In this document: one piece after another, positions 35,001-47,642 of the stretch
Position numbering within the stretch: the stretch's first letter is position 1
Layout: every line of letters starts with the position of its first letter
Origin: Saussurea involucrata
Lineage: Eukaryota > Streptophyta > Magnoliopsida > Asterales > Asteraceae
DNA: 64,000 nt
Reading direction: 5' to 3'
Assembly: GCA_033807775.1 (NCBI GenBank)
Contig: CM066319.1
Coordinates: 142,997,861 to 143,061,860, forward strand
Notes under the pieces: model-generated
Database searches by the model: none
Told to the model about the DNA's origin: nothing
What the model saw: the letters and a program-made list of their open reading frames with translations, nothing else
Made by a program: the position numbers and the translations under genes

Positions 35001-36873
35001 CAGTAAGCTGAAGGACAAATTGAGTAGCGCTCCGATTTTATCGTTGCCTAGTGGAACAGAAGGATTCGTAATCTACAGCGATGCATCCAAGTTGGGGCTA
35101 GGGTGTGTACTGATGCAGGGTGGGAAGGTGACCGCTTATGCGTCCCGTCAGCTGAAGGAGCACGAGAAACATTACCCTACTCATGGTAGGGAGTTAGCGG
35201 CGTTGGTTTTTGCACTAAAGATATGGAGACACTATCTTTATGGAGTTAAGTGTTAGATCTACTCCGATCATAAAAGCCTCAAGCATTTGTTCGACCAGAA
35301 GGAGCTGAATATGAGGCAACGACGCTGGGTGGAATTGTTAAGTGACTATGATTGTGAGGTCCGTTACCATCCGGGTAAAGCGAACGTCATGGCCGATGCT
35401 TTGAGTCGGAAGGAAAGAAGGGAGCCAACTAAAGTGGTGGCCTTTCGAGTCGATGTAACTTCTAGTCTGTTGGAAGAGATTAAGAAGTTCCAAGATGAAG
35501 CTCTTGTAGAAGAAAGGTGGAAAAGTGAGAGGATTGTCGGTTATGTGGCATCCTTGGAATGTAACGGGAGTGGTGTGAAATGTTTGGGGAACCGAGTGTG
35601 GGTTCCTAAGTTGGGAGGTTTGCGGAAGCGTATTTTGGAGGAGGCGGATAAATCGCGGTATTCGATACACCCGGGAACCAATAAGATGTACCGAGACCTG
35701 AAGCAAATGTATTGGTGGCCGGGGTTGAAGAAGGACGTCGCTTACTTTGTTGAGCGGTGTATGACCTGTTTGAAGGTCAAGGCAGAACATCAAAGACCTT
35801 ATGGGGAAATGCAACCCTTGGAGATGGTGTGGAAGTAGGACAGTATCACAATGGACTTCGTCACGAAGCTACCAAGGACCCCGAAGGGGTATGATGCCAT
35901 ATGGGTGATAGTTGACCGTCTCACCAAGTTGGCTCACTTTCTACCTATTCGGGAGAAGGATTCGTTAGAAAAGTTGGCGAAGTTGTATGTCAATGAATTA
36001 GTGACGAGGCATGGAGTGTCGTCGTCTATAGTCTCTGACCGTGATAGGCGGTTCACGTCGTCTTTTTGGAGGAGTCTTCAAAGGGAGTTAGGTACGCAGC
36101 TTTTGATGAGCACCGCCTATCACCCTCAGACGGATGGACAAAATGAAAGGACTATACAGACTTTGGAAGATATGTTGTATGCTTGTGTGATAGACTTTAA
36201 GGGCTCGTGGGAATCTCATCTGCCGTTGATCGAATTCTCGTATAACAATAGTTATCACGCCAGTCTTCAAGCAGCACCATATGAAGTGGGAGAGAAGCAG
36301 ATGGCAGGACCGGAGATCGTGCAGTTGACTGCCGATAAGATTAGTGTGATAAGAGAGAAGTTGAAGGTGGCTCAGGACCGCCAAAAGATGTATGCGAATA
36401 AGAGAAGAAAACCGATTGAGTTCATGGTGGGGGATAAGGTTATGCTCAAGGTGTCACCGTGGAAAGGCGTCGTACGATTTGGGAAGAAAGGGAAGCTAAG
36501 GCCTAGGTATGTCAGGCCGTTTGCCATCACCGAACGCGTGGGCGAGGTGGCATACAAGTTGGAATTACCTGAGGAACTTCGGGGAGTTCATCCGACCTTT
36601 CATGCGTCGAATCTGAGAAAGTGTCTGGCCGAAGAAAGCATGGCAGTACCGTTAGCAGACATTCGTGGAGACACAAAGTTAAATTATGTTGAGGAGCCGT
36701 TGGCGATCATAGATCGCAAGGTCAGAAAGTTGAGAAATAAATAGATCTCGCTGGTGAAAGTTCAGTGGCGCTTCCATAAGGGACATGGGGCAACTTGGGA
36801 AGTGGAATCAGATATGAGGACCCGTTTCCCTCATGTGTTTGACGATGGAATTCCGGGGACGGGATTCTTTTGA
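32078..36873 (+). pseudogene. gypsy Gag-Pol polyprotein, dead
   Basis: Gag starts at 32078 and runs, through stops, to a zinc-knuckle region near 33335-33430 (CFKCGKLGHIARECP; the second knuckle CGSPDHIKPDC has lost its first Cys). Protease: LFDSGANRSFVSS near 33630. Reverse transcriptase: 34190-34800 with FIDDILIYSRS. RNase H: from about 35075 (YSDASKLGLG). Integrase: HHCC finger near 35665-35770 (CMTC), core Asp in VDRLTKLAHF and in VSDRDRRF, Glu in QNERTIQTLED. Pol is one uninterrupted frame from about 34066 to TGA 36871-36873 except for TAG at 34804, 34975, 35254, 35836 and 36742. Gag has TAG at 32477 and 33172, and frameshifts near 33100-33280 and 34060. It supplies no protein of its own. 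Confidence 0.92.
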
Positions 36874-36884
36874 GAGGGGGATGT
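36870..36884 (+). other. Polypurine tract of the gypsy element
   Basis: TGAGAGGGGGATGT immediately before the 3' LTR, in the right place and composition to prime plus-strand synthesis. Confidence 0.8.
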
Positions 36885-38341
36885 TGTAATAACCCAGTTT
36901 AGTGGACAAAGTGTGAAAAGCAAAAGTCTAGTGTTCAAGTGTGATTGATATAAATAAGGGTAAAACCCTAATAACCCTGATTTCATCCAAAATACTGTGT
37001 GCGGCTGAGGGTGCGATTGGAGCGTGTGCAAAGAATAGGAGACATCTTGCAAGGATCATCAAGAATCAAGCATTCAAGGTAATCATCCTCTCTTGTACTG
37101 TATTCTTTTACATAATGGAATAGTATTTCTTCATGAGAATACTTTGGGTGTGAGGCTGTAGGAGAAAAATGTGATTGTCTAGGAGAAATCGATTGATCTC
37201 AAAATGTAGGGAAATTTGTTTACCTTCCATTGATTTCCTTGTTTACCTGGCTTAGAAACCCAATAGATGGAAGTTAAGAGGAATTCGGGTGGGAATCGTT
37301 GGACCGATCAGATCGATAAAACCCTATGTGGGTGCGGAATCGTCCAGTGAAGTTCCGGAAGTTGATTTATCCGGAAGCCAGAACTATTCCGGAAAACGGT
37401 GTTGTCCGGAAGCATGTATCCGGAAACCGGATGTATTATCCGGAATTGGGGAGTCCGGATAAGCCGGATGGTGGAGTCCGAAATAAGGGGCGGAATCCGG
37501 AATGATGAATCCGGAAAATAGAAAATACTGGAATCCGGAATTCCTGTGTTCGGAACTCTGTTTTGGGGGTATTTTAGGGAGGAGTGTAGGGAGAGTCGGT
37601 ACACTATGCGATTAGTTGAGTGATTCTTTTACTCTCGTGTGTTTTGGGTGAAATGTAGGTGCAAGTAGATCATAACAGTTCAAGTGGGGACAATTAGCGT
37701 GGACATCAGGTGAGTTTTTCTAAATCGAAGCTTGGCGATACTTTATTTGATTGCTTGTTCATTTATATATTGAACTGTGTGTTTTTACGTGGTTTTATTC
37801 GGTATGTATAAGGAGGTGATATTATGATTGTTATGGGGAGTGTGTCCCACATGGAACGATTGATCAGATTCCGTCTAGTTTCTGAGGGCGAGTGTGTGCC
37901 CTAACAGGTGTGAACATGACCAAGCATGGAACATCGGTATGCGTGTGTTTTGTCTTAACTATCAAGGGTATAATTGTTTACTACTTCCTGTGAACTCTTT
38001 TAAAAATGTTATGTGTGTTGTGAATGTTGTTATTTGAGGGATCTCACTAGACCTTGTGGTCTAACCCTCGTTTTTCAAAATCTAAAACCCTTTTCAGGTA
38101 ACCAGGTTTTAGAGAGCATGTCTAAGGGAAAGGGGAAGATGTGAGCTGGAGCTTGCGTCTAAGTGGAGTAGAAGACCTTCCCTTTATTTATTTATTTAGT
38201 TATATATTTCTCAGCTGTATCAAGGGTAAATTCCGCGAACCCAAATGTTGAAATTTTGATATTGTGATGTGTGGGCCATGTTTGGCAGTTTTGAATTAAT
38301 TGATGGACTTATGTTTGGCTAGTTTTGTGCGGTTTGTTACA
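36885..38341 (+). repeat. 3' LTR of the gypsy element
   Basis: 1457 bp, TGTAATAACCCAG to TGTTACA, with scattered differences from the 5' LTR and the same TCCGGAA cluster (about 37355-37550). Confidence 0.93.
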
Positions 38342-38569
38342 AAACCCATCTCTATACCATAGATCATTTCATCAACGAATGAGATTAATTGATTTTAATT
38401 ATGGTAATAATTAATTATTTTTGATTTTCATAATTAAGTATAACAAAATGAAAGGGTAAAATTGTACATTGTAATACCACCTCAATTAAGGAAATTGGAT
38501 TCCAGCCAGCGTAATCAATTAATTTGGTCTTTGATTTCAAAATATCATCATAAACCGATTTCATCGAAG

Positions 38570-38925
38570 AAACAAGCATTCCGTTACAGCGATGAAACGA
38601 AGCTGTAACGGCGATGAATGTTGACAGCGATGAAATGAAGCTGTAACGGAGATGAATGGCGATGAAACGAAGCTGTAACAGCGATGAAACGAAGCTGTAA
38701 CGGATATGAACGGCGATGAAACAAAACTGTAACGACGATGAATGTTGACGAACGACGACGAAACCAAGCTGTAACTGCGATAAAATGAAGTTGTAACAAC
38801 GATGAACGTTGACGAATGGCGATGAAACAAAGCTGTAACGGAGATGAACGAAGATAAAACGGAGATGAAACCGGAGATGAACGGCGATGAACGAAGATAA
38901 AACGGAGATGATACCTCCGAGATCA
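38570..38925. repeat. Imperfect tandem repeat, CGATGAAACGAAGCTGTAA type
   Basis: About a dozen variable-length copies of a unit with GATGAA(A)CGAAGCTGTAACGG, giving Ser/Phe-rich open frames on the minus strand that are repeat products. The rest of 38342-39193 shows nothing recognisable. Confidence 0.8.
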
Positions 38926-39254
38926 CAATCATCTTCAACCCTGAAACCCTCCCCTTTCCTCTTTTTTTTTCTTCGTAATTTTATGTTTATGCTCCCTTCA
39001 TCTTTGATACCCCTTGGAAGCTTTGAAACCCTCGAAATGCCAATGTCTTGATGTACTTGTCTTGACCCTTCTTGAAAAAGTCATCATCTTCGATGGTTAT
39101 GAGAAGGAAGAAAAATCAATGATGGTCATGATAAGTATGAACGACGGTGATAAGTACTGAAATCTTGTAAACCATGGAGGCCACATTCATCCCTAAGGCC
39201 GTGCGTATCGCCATCGGGTACCACGACGGGTTCATCTGGCGGGTAGGGCGGTAC

Positions 39255-39273
39255 GGGGGGGGGGGGGGGGGGG
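39255..39273. repeat. Poly-G run (19 G)
   Basis: Uninterrupted G homopolymer within the left TIR of the 39194-43308 element. The right TIR has only a short run at the matching place, so it expanded after insertion or is an assembly artefact. Confidence 0.85.
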
Positions 39274-39803
39274 TCCGGGTTCACATCGGGTAGGGGTAGC
39301 GGGTAGGAGTGGGTTCGGGAACTAGATTTGTGGGTAGCGGGTTCAGGGTTTTTGTTGCAGGTTTATTTTTTTAACATTTTTTGTTGCAGATTTGTGGGTA
39401 GTGGGTTCGGTGGGTTCGTGGGTTGACGGTACTCCACTTTAGGGTAAGGAGGGTAGGAAAGAGAAAAACTGATGTGGTGCTGAGGTGGCATCAGGGTTCA
39501 GTGGGTTCGTGGGTTGGAGGTACTCATGGTCTAAGAAAGCTAATCATTTATTATTCCAATACAGTAAAAAAAGAAAAGCTGTTCAAAAGATTAAAAAAAT
39601 AATAATTTCCCTAATTAAACGGTAACAATATAGTATAAATCCAAAAACAATTCAAATGGATAAATACCTAAAATAAAACGGTCTAAAGAGAATGACAATT
39701 ATGTCCCTGACATTAAAAAACGGAAAAAAAGAAAATCACTGATTGGTTGGTTTCGGTTTGTAAAGTTTTCATTTTAAGGGTGGTTTTCAAATGATCGCTC
39801 CCC

Positions 39804-39952
39804 TATATATATATAGGGTCTCCTTCTTTTGTTAACTTTTTCATGTATTGCATATATGCACATCGGGCATTGCATATATGCACATATTACAATTGCCTGA
39901 TGTGCATATATGCACTGGTTAACAAAAGAAGGAGACCCTATATATATATATA
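39804..39952. mobile_element. Small hairpin MITE inside TA repeats
   Basis: TATATAGGGTCTCCTTCTTT on the left is matched base for base by its complement on the right. A perfect terminal stem of about 27 bp and an inner stem with GCATATATGCACAT cover the whole element. It is embedded in a TA microsatellite, like the elements at 13437 and 58131. Confidence 0.75.
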
Positions 39953-39999
39953 TATATATAAGAATTTTCTTTGGAGAATCCATGAAATTATATAAACCT

Positions 40000-42390
40000 T
40001 GAAACTAGTGTATCATGTGTTATTTCATATGATTTTTTCCATCTAAGAATATAATTTAGATTAATGATTAACATATATTTGTTTCACAATGTGTTTTGTT
40101 CACATGTATTTGTTTCACAATGTGAAACTTTTTAGTATGTTTGTGAAACAAAGTTACACGTAGAAAAGTTTCACATAGTGAACCGGATACATATGAATCA
40201 AACACATATATGTTCTTCAATACATTAAACGCTAGCCTTAGACGGGAAAATCATGTACAATAGTTTCATTTCTAGAATTGGTGTGATATTTGTTGCAATT
40301 GGTCTACAAACTTGAAAATGTGGTCGTTTTTTAGATTTGACTGGGCCTAATTCGTTCTTCACTATCCGATCATAAGACAACCAATCTAGAGCATGTATTT
40401 GAGTCTTTTATCTATCTCTATTGAATACGATCTTCTATTTTGTGTTTTCATCTCTCGCGTTTCTACTAAAAGATTGACAAACCCATATTAAAAAAATCTT
40501 AGGAGCGTAGATGAGTAGAGTTGAATGACAAGCTAAGTTGTTGATCAATGAATCAATCTCTAATTTTTGCCATTGCAAACATATACTCATTAATCACATA
40601 AGAAAACCCTATCATTTCGTTAGACACATGGTCATTTACACAAATCAGAGATATGGTGAGCTATGTTTACAAAAACATTAACCATGTACGTACCATGATC
40701 TTGAACAGTGTTATCAAAAACCACAAAATTCGTCTTATTATGTGTTCAACCACAAAAAGGTAGGGTTCACATACGTTCTTAGGTACTTCAAATCTTAGCA
40801 AACCAAATAAATTCTAATATTGATCCTTATCTAAAGCCAATTAATTAGCCTTATAGTCCGTATAATAATGTATTCACATACTGAAGTCGTTCGTCAACTA
40901 GTGTGAAAAGAAGACAAATTAGGGGTTCGAAGACATCATAATCACAACATCAAGAAAGATCACGAGTGGTTGACAACAAAATCTTGATTGAAATTAAAGA
41001 GACCCATGTTAGGATTTAGTCATTTTAAACTTATATTTATTAGGGTTTTGATCTAAACCAAAGATCATGGAGTTCTTGATGCAAATTTGTCCTTTCTTGT
41101 CCTTTATTTTGCTTTAGGTTTGGTGTGGATAAGAACTTGCTTAAACCTAACTTAACATGCTCTTTTGTCTTCAAACTACTCTTCATCATCTTAATCTCTT
41201 TTGTTTGTTTGTGTACAATTAAAACCGACACTCACTTGTCACTAAATTCCAAATACTGTCGTAATAAAAAAAAGTTACCTAACACTGATTTTTTCAAATC
41301 TTTTTCATGTCGTTTTATACTTTAAACAAACGTTGTTACTGTTTTTGTTATTTTAAAATGAAAAAATATTAAGAAGCCATTGTTATTTTTTTGGTTTTTT
41401 CTTCATGTCATTAGTTTTATCGATGTTCTTAGAAAATAAATATTGATATTACTATGATGTATAAATAATTACATCTAAATTAACATGGATTAGAACTTGG
41501 CCTTTTCATTGGTATTTTATCTTAGTAAAAAATCTTAATAAAAATACAAATTTAGCCAAAATATTGAAAATATTTATTTTATTAGAAAATCATATGAAAA
41601 CAAAAATCCAACCAAACTCTACTTAATACTTTATAATGTTTATTGATCTAAACATGAATTAATTCTTTCCAAAAATAGACATGGATACCATCTATTTTGG
41701 ACCTTTCTTCATCTTAGATATTTTTTCAATTAAAAAGTAATAAAATTATTTAAAAATATAAAAACTAATAAGTAATTAGAGTTTGTGAGATTAATATATT
41801 GAATATGTTATTATACATGGTTTCAAAAAGTTTTATTCATGGAAAAAAATGTTATGATCGAAATAAAAAGGATCGGTTATTTTTTTAGGTGAACGAATGA
41901 AAGTATCCATTTATCTGTTGAAATGATGATATAGTCGACAAAAAACCTGACATATCGTTCTTGAAATAAAAAAATATGCAAAAATTCTAAATTACAAGGT
42001 CGATAATAAAACATTTATATGATAAACAAATAGTTTATACAATGATTCCAATTCAGATGAATGATTAATTCATTGAAAGTTGAAAAGCAAGTTATATGAT
42101 AAACAGATAACGGTAACAATCGTTGTATAAACTATTTGAATTTTAATAATTGATTCGTTAAAAGTCGAAAAGCAAATTATATGATAAACAAATAACGTTA
42201 TTGTATGATCTTTTCGATTTTAAATGAGGTTTAAAACGTATTCTTTAATAAAAGAAATAAATTATGTTTTCGCCCCTATGGTTTATTGAAAATTGCTATT
42301 TCGTCTATGTGCTTTTGAGATTATGTTTTCTATGATTCTATCTCTATGATTTACAATTAATCGTTGTTTTTGTCATTATTATTTACAAAT
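40000..42390. other. AT-rich interior without a supported gene
   Basis: Nothing coding was recognised. A short local duplication recurs near 42000-42200 (AGTCGAAAAGCAA, TATATGATAAACA). Confidence 0.55.
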
Positions 42391-42393
42391 TTG

Positions 42394-42595
42394 GGAAAAA
42401 ATGTTGATTACTGGCAACTCCAACCGGCACCACACAAAACCCGCCTCCAAGAACACTAATGTGAGAGGCCATTTTGGGATTACTTAGCGGCTGAGACTAG
42501 CGCATGCACCGAAAGAGGAGGGGGGGGGGGTTCAAACTCGTGACCCGCCTTGTATTTGGAAAAATCACTCCACCAACTGAGCTACACGTAGAGGC
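42394..42595 (-). mobile_element. tRNA-derived SINE, minus strand
   Basis: Minus-strand A box TAGCTCAGTTGG (42572-42583) and B box GAGTTTGAACC (42530-42540, opposite strand of GGTTCAAACTC). The tail contains GTGCCGGTTGGAGTTGCC, as in the SINE at 10694. Flanks TTATTATTTACAAATTT and TTATTATTAACAATTTA look like a slightly diverged target duplication. Confidence 0.75.
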
Positions 42596-43308
42596 TCTTA
42601 TTATTAACAATTTATTGTTGTTTTCGTCCCTTGGTATACAATTTCTTTGCTTTTTTCATCCTTTCATACTTAAATAGGAGTTACCCTAATCACAAAAATA
42701 ACAATAAATTATATACTACTAAAAAGAAACCAAAATTTTGAAACTACAAAGACAAGAAGTCACAACTTTTAACAAACCACAAGGGCTAAAAACGTAATTT
42801 ACTCTTGATAAAAGTGATACATAAATCCATGAAGAGAATTATTTGGGCTAGATTTGCTTTTTCGAACCTACTTCTTTTAGGCCTTATGTATTATTTAGTG
42901 GGCCTTCACATTAACTTGGATTAACGGCCCAATTAACTATTTATATTGGCCTTAGACTATGAGTACCGCTTCCTATCGAACCCACTGAACCCTGATGTCA
43001 CCTCAGCGCCACATCAGCTTTTCTCTTTCCTACCCTCCTTACCCTAAAGTGGAGTACCGCTTCCTATCGAACCCACTGAACCCTGATGCCACATCAGCTT
43101 AATACTCTCCTACCCTCCTTACCCTAAAAAAATAAAAATAAAAAATAAATAAATTTACGGCGTGTTAAGCCGGGTTCCCGAACCCACTCTTACCCACTAC
43201 CCCCAACCCGATGTGAACCCGCGACCCCCCGTACCGTCAACCCGCCCTACCCGATGCCAAACCGATGGTGAACCCGCCGTGGTACCCGAGGTGGTACGCA
43301 CGGCCTTA

Positions 43309-45312
43309 TGCAAATTCAAAAAACCTGCAACGATAAAAAGGCGACTAGCCGAGCCAAGCCGAGCCGGTTCTTATATAGCCGTCGAGAAAGAGATGGAACA
43401 TGGAATGGATGCACCTTGATCACATAAACTGAGGGTGACGTGGCTCATTGTGCATTACTTAATGTTAACTAAAGAATTAAATAATAAATAATGGGTTTTT
43501 GGACTTATTTGATTAACAATGCACATGCAATTTCCTTTTTTTTTCAAAACTAAATTAATTATTTTTTAATTAGAAAATGCATGCATGGGGTGAAGCACAT
43601 AACATGCATAGAGCTTTACCAACAAATATTTATATAATTTATTTTCATTTTCTATTTAAAAATGTATTATTTTTAAACTGAATATGTATTAACTTGAAAA
43701 TATATATGTATGGATGATTCGTTTTCTATTTTTTTTAAATAAAATTGTTTAAGTGGATTAATTTGATTTTTGTCTAGAAGCGTTTTTTCATAAATGAGAT
43801 GAACGTAGAAGAAAAGTTAGGTTTAGAAAAAACTTGGATTTATGAATAAACCTTACTCCTAGAAGCTCACTAGAATATATAAGCCACTTTCTAATAATTA
43901 AACCACTACCAAACAATCAAGTAAATCTGAGCGATCAAATACGTTGTGAGTTCCATTAAGTTCATTAAGCTGCTAACAGACAGACCCCAAGTCCTGTTGA
44001 GATAAAGATTATGTGGGAATTAATGTTTGTATAGATTGCAAAAATTTGTTTGTCTATAACGGTTTTTTCCATAGATGGAATAATCGTGTTTTTTAATTGG
44101 AGAGGCAAGTTTGAAAAAAGAAACTTGGCTTTCTATATAAAGTTTCCCCTAAAAACTTAATGAATAAGCCAATATCAAACAATCATGTATAACTAATTGA
44201 ATAAGTTGTTTGTGTCATTAAACTACTAACAAACAAACAAACATTGCTATTTCTATAAATCGATGTTTTATTATTTTCTTTCTAATTTAACTTTCTTGAT
44301 TTACCAACCTCGTGTCCTCCTCCACTTTGAAAACAACTTCAAAACTTGTTATATTTCTTTAATAATAACCATCACATTTTTTTTAAAGTTTCCATGTCAA
44401 AAAACCACTTTTATTGAATATCTAGGATAAAAAAGACATGCAATAAAAGTGTAATTATAACATTTTTTAATTAACACTAGATAATGTACCAGCGTGTGAA
44501 GCGGCACGAAACATCTCGAATCTAAAGTTAAGAATTCAAAAGGAATAATATTGTTTTATATTCAGTTTTATTCTCCATCACACGATGACAATTTTATGAT
44601 TTTATGTGTTTTTAAATCGCATATCGGATGTATAAATTAAAACTCAAAATGGTTAATTGGTCAAAATTGAAAAAGATTCGTTCGATAGAGGGGTCTGCAA
44701 ACCCATAACGTTTTAGCTCAGTTTGAAGGTTTTGATGAGACTAATTTATAAAAAAAATTAACATATTTGTTTAATGTATTTTAGTTTATATGCAATTATG
44801 TATGTTAATATGATAAGAATGTAAAATTAAAAATAAAAAAGAGAAAATATAAAGTAAATTTAATAACTAATTATAATGGTATAAAATGTAATTTAAAAAT
44901 AAAAAAACAATTTTATTTTTTAACTACCATGTTGAACGTGTAAGGTTTTGAAGCTATTAAACTTGTACATGATGTATTGAGATTTATACCTCTTACAAAT
45001 TCAAGAATAACCGTAAATAATTTTTTTAAAGGAGTATAAATAAATAAATACAGATAAGGGTGTAAAATGTACAAGTTTTAAAAAAATCTCGATACGCTAT
45101 TCTTGAAAATTCTTGATACGTATTTTTGATATTTTACATAATTATTAAATTCAAAAATATTAAATATTAAACTTATTTTGAAATTTATGAGGAGCAGATT
45201 ATAATAGCATAATTTTAAAAAAAATGCATTTTATAATGTATTTTAGTTGATCTATGACTATGTATTTTTGATATGATAAATGTGTAAAATGAAATATAAA
45301 AACATAAGGAAT
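43309..45312. repeat. Intergenic stretch: MITE relics and AT-rich repeat
   Basis: Two diverged relics of the 15563-15850 MITE family lie at about 43770-43990 and 44040-44235. From about 44700 a degenerate AT-rich repeat (GTATTTTAGTT..ATATGATAA..GTAAAATGAAAAATAAAAA) occurs; related copies are at 56790-57480, 57640-57880 and, inverted, 63930-64000. No gene is supported. Confidence 0.55.
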
Positions 45313-45420
45313 ATAAAACAAGGGAAATTAATTAAAATACCCTAAGTCAAACCATCTTTTACTGAAATACCCAAAATCTCTCCCACTTTGCAAAAATACC
45401 CCAAAAATCCGCGATAAGAG

Positions 45421-45506
45421 CCCGCGATCGCGGGCCAGGGACCTTTTCTGACACTTTTTAAACTTGCAGGGACCATTTTTGAAAAATGGAATCCCGCGAT
45501 CGCGGG
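45421..45506. other. Subterminal palindromes CCCGCGATCGCGGG, left arm of MULE-2
   Basis: Perfect copies at 45421-45434 and 45493-45506, with a half-copy CCCGCGATGGGG at 45512. The mirror-image set lies at 56297-56608. Confidence 0.85.
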
Positions 45507-46065
45507 CTCATCCCGCGATGGGGTTATTTTTGTGACTTTTCAATTGCAAGGGACCATTTTTGAAAAATTCCAGGGACCATTTATGAAAATTTTGATATTT
45601 TGGCACTGTTCACCCCATTTCGTCCATTTTATCGAATTTAAAATGAAATGTTACACTTTCAACCCCTATACTTATTTACTAAATTTACTTTATACCTTTT
45701 AATTTCATTATTTTAATTTTACATTTAACACATATAATCGTTTATTAACTAAAATACGTTAAAAAAATACGTTTTAATTTTAACAAATTACACCATTATA
45801 ATCGTCTCTTCGATATGTTCGAAATGAGCCCAATCTTGAATTTTTATGGATTTATATATTTTAATATATATCATATACAGTTATACACTACATAAAAAAA
45901 TATTTTTTATATTTAAAATTCATACCCTTATAATTAATTATTTAATTTATGGTACATCTCTTATTTTTTTTTCAATTTTGTTTTACACTCCTATCGCATT
46001 AACATAATAATCATATATTAACTAATTCATTAAATCGTTTTAAATTATTATTATTTGAATGTGTT

Positions 46066-47287
46066 TGTTAGACAACCTAGGGGGGGGTAAGGTTGTATTT
46101 AAAATCTTTTACTTTCAAAAATTCTTTTTACAAATAAATACAGAATAAATAAAGCAGAGTATAAATAAATAAGTATACAACAATTATATAGACAAATATA
46201 ATTTAAATACACAGAGATTATATAAATAAATATAAATGCAAAGCAGTTTATATAAATAAATATAATATAGCACAGCGGAATAAATAAAGAGATAAGGGAT
46301 AGAGATACTTGACACAGAGATTTACTGATTTACCACCAACTGTGATAAACCAGCAGCCGAGACACTTCTCGACACGATCCAATAAATGTATTCTTTACGG
46401 TAGAAATACAAACCAAGTACAAAGGTATTGTAATAGTTTCTCAAGCCTCTGCTATGAGATAAACAGGATCACACACCCGTTATTCAAAAACTTACAAGAG
46501 GAGTATAACTCACAATGGGTAATCACTCTTGTATAATATCTCACACTTGGATATTTTATAAAAAATATTTTATAAAATATATATTATAAATAGTTGAGAG
46601 AGCTGAGAGGTGGTAGCAGCTTGTTGTTACTGTTCTTGTATTCTGAGGTCTTAGATCTGCTTCTCTTCTCCAGCATGCATGTATATATATCAGGAAGCCT
46701 TCCAACGGTCACATGACCTGGCGGTATACCGCCTTGCACACCGCGGTATACCGCGGTCAGAAAGTACACTGGTACACAACGGCTACATGCAAAGTTGACT
46801 TCTGGAAAAACGTACCCGCGGTATACCGGATGTACCGCCGCGGTATACCGCCGTCAGGAAAAACACTTTCAGCCAATAGGAATTGCACACGGACTTCCGC
46901 GGTATACCGGCTGTACACCCGCGGTATACCGGCCTGGTGTACCCGCGGTATACCGGGTATTCCCCACGGTATACCGGCGTCAGAAAAGAACCTTCCAGGA
47001 CAGCAACCAATCTTGCTGAATCTTCTCAAAAACCTTATTAAAATTAATTGTTGGGTTTTTAGAAATATCCAAGTGGTATATTATTTTAGGGTGTTTATCA
47101 TTATTAGTTATAAACAATAATGACGACGTAAACACTTCCGTCTTGAACCCTTCAGATTAAATCTTCGTGTTCTTCAACAACTGCACACTTGGATTAAATT
47201 GTTAGATAAACAATAATGCGTTGTGTTTTGTAATCATCAAAATAAATATATATAAATATATAGAGATGTGGTACACTTGCACCAACA
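46066..47287 (-). repeat. 3' LTR of the copia-type element
   Basis: 1222 bp. Contains eight copies of the palindrome GGTATACC, mostly as GCGGTATACCGC or CCGCGGTATACCGG, within 46721-46977. Confidence 0.95.
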
Positions 47288-47300
47288 ATCTCCCCCTTTT
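47288..47300 (-). other. Polypurine tract of the copia-type element
   Basis: ATCTCCCCCTTTTT on the plus strand directly abuts the left LTR. Read on the minus strand it is a purine run ending at the LTR. Confidence 0.8.
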
Positions 47301-47642
47301 TGATGATGACAAACACAACCGCTAAGCAAGAGCATATGCGGTTTCTCTCCCCCGTTTGTCGAAACAAAAAGGGTCAAGAAAGACGGTATGCTTCCCCTCG
47401 AGAGATGCTCCCCCTCAAAATATGCATATAATTGAGGTAGCATACACTCATGGGTAAAAGAGCTAAAACGCTCCCCCTCAAATTAATAACGATATCAAAT
47501 TGATTTTATAAAATTTGAGGGATAAAATAAAATGCAAAAAGCAATAGAGACAAAGATATACAAACCAATACGAAACACTTGCACCAAAACGGATCTTAAG
47601 GCTTCAATATTCGGTTAATTTTATGTGATTTAAAAAAATACC

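Larger units (their letters stand above)
30317..38341 (+). mobile_element. Complete Ty3/gypsy LTR retrotransposon
   Basis: Long terminal repeats 30317-31794 and 36885-38341 both start TGTAATAACCCAG and end TGTTACA. A perfect 5-bp target duplication AAACC flanks the element (30312-30316 and 38342-38346). The interior has a tRNA-Met primer site, gag, pol in gypsy order (protease, reverse transcriptase, RNase H, integrase) and a purine tract. The pol end (LVKVQWRFHKGHGATWEVE) resembles the chromodomain-like tail of Tekay/Del-type elements; clade assignment is tentative. LTRs differ by a 27-bp segment (present only in the 5' copy, near 30335) and scattered substitutions, so insertion is not recent. 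Confidence 0.95.
39194..43308. mobile_element. 4.1-kb element with TIRs of about 340 bp, family unknown
   Basis: Left 39194-39536 and right 42952-43308 are inverted matches. Both begin TAAGGCCGTGCGTA, continue through GGGTACCAC and GGGTTCACATCGGGT, and share an inner GGGTAAGGAGGGTAGGA / GTGGGTTCG block present in tandem. No transposase was seen in the 3.4-kb AT-rich interior, which includes a small MITE and a SINE. The edges give TA or an inverted TAA/TTA, not a clear longer duplication, so MULE, Harbinger and mariner-type origins remain open. Confidence 0.6.

Noticed and set aside
34066..36873. Amber codons as programmed read-through or an alternative code
   Set aside because: Seven stops spread over gag and pol, plus frameshifts in gag and a lost zinc-knuckle Cys, fit decay better than recoding.
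43162..43419. Plus-strand 85-residue open frame rich in Pro and Arg
   Set aside because: It lies across the right TIR of the 39194-43308 element and is explained by the GC-rich repeat.
46584..47120. Several overlapping open frames in both copia LTRs
   Set aside because: They arise from the GGTATACC palindrome cluster read on both strands, and are duplicated exactly because the LTRs are.
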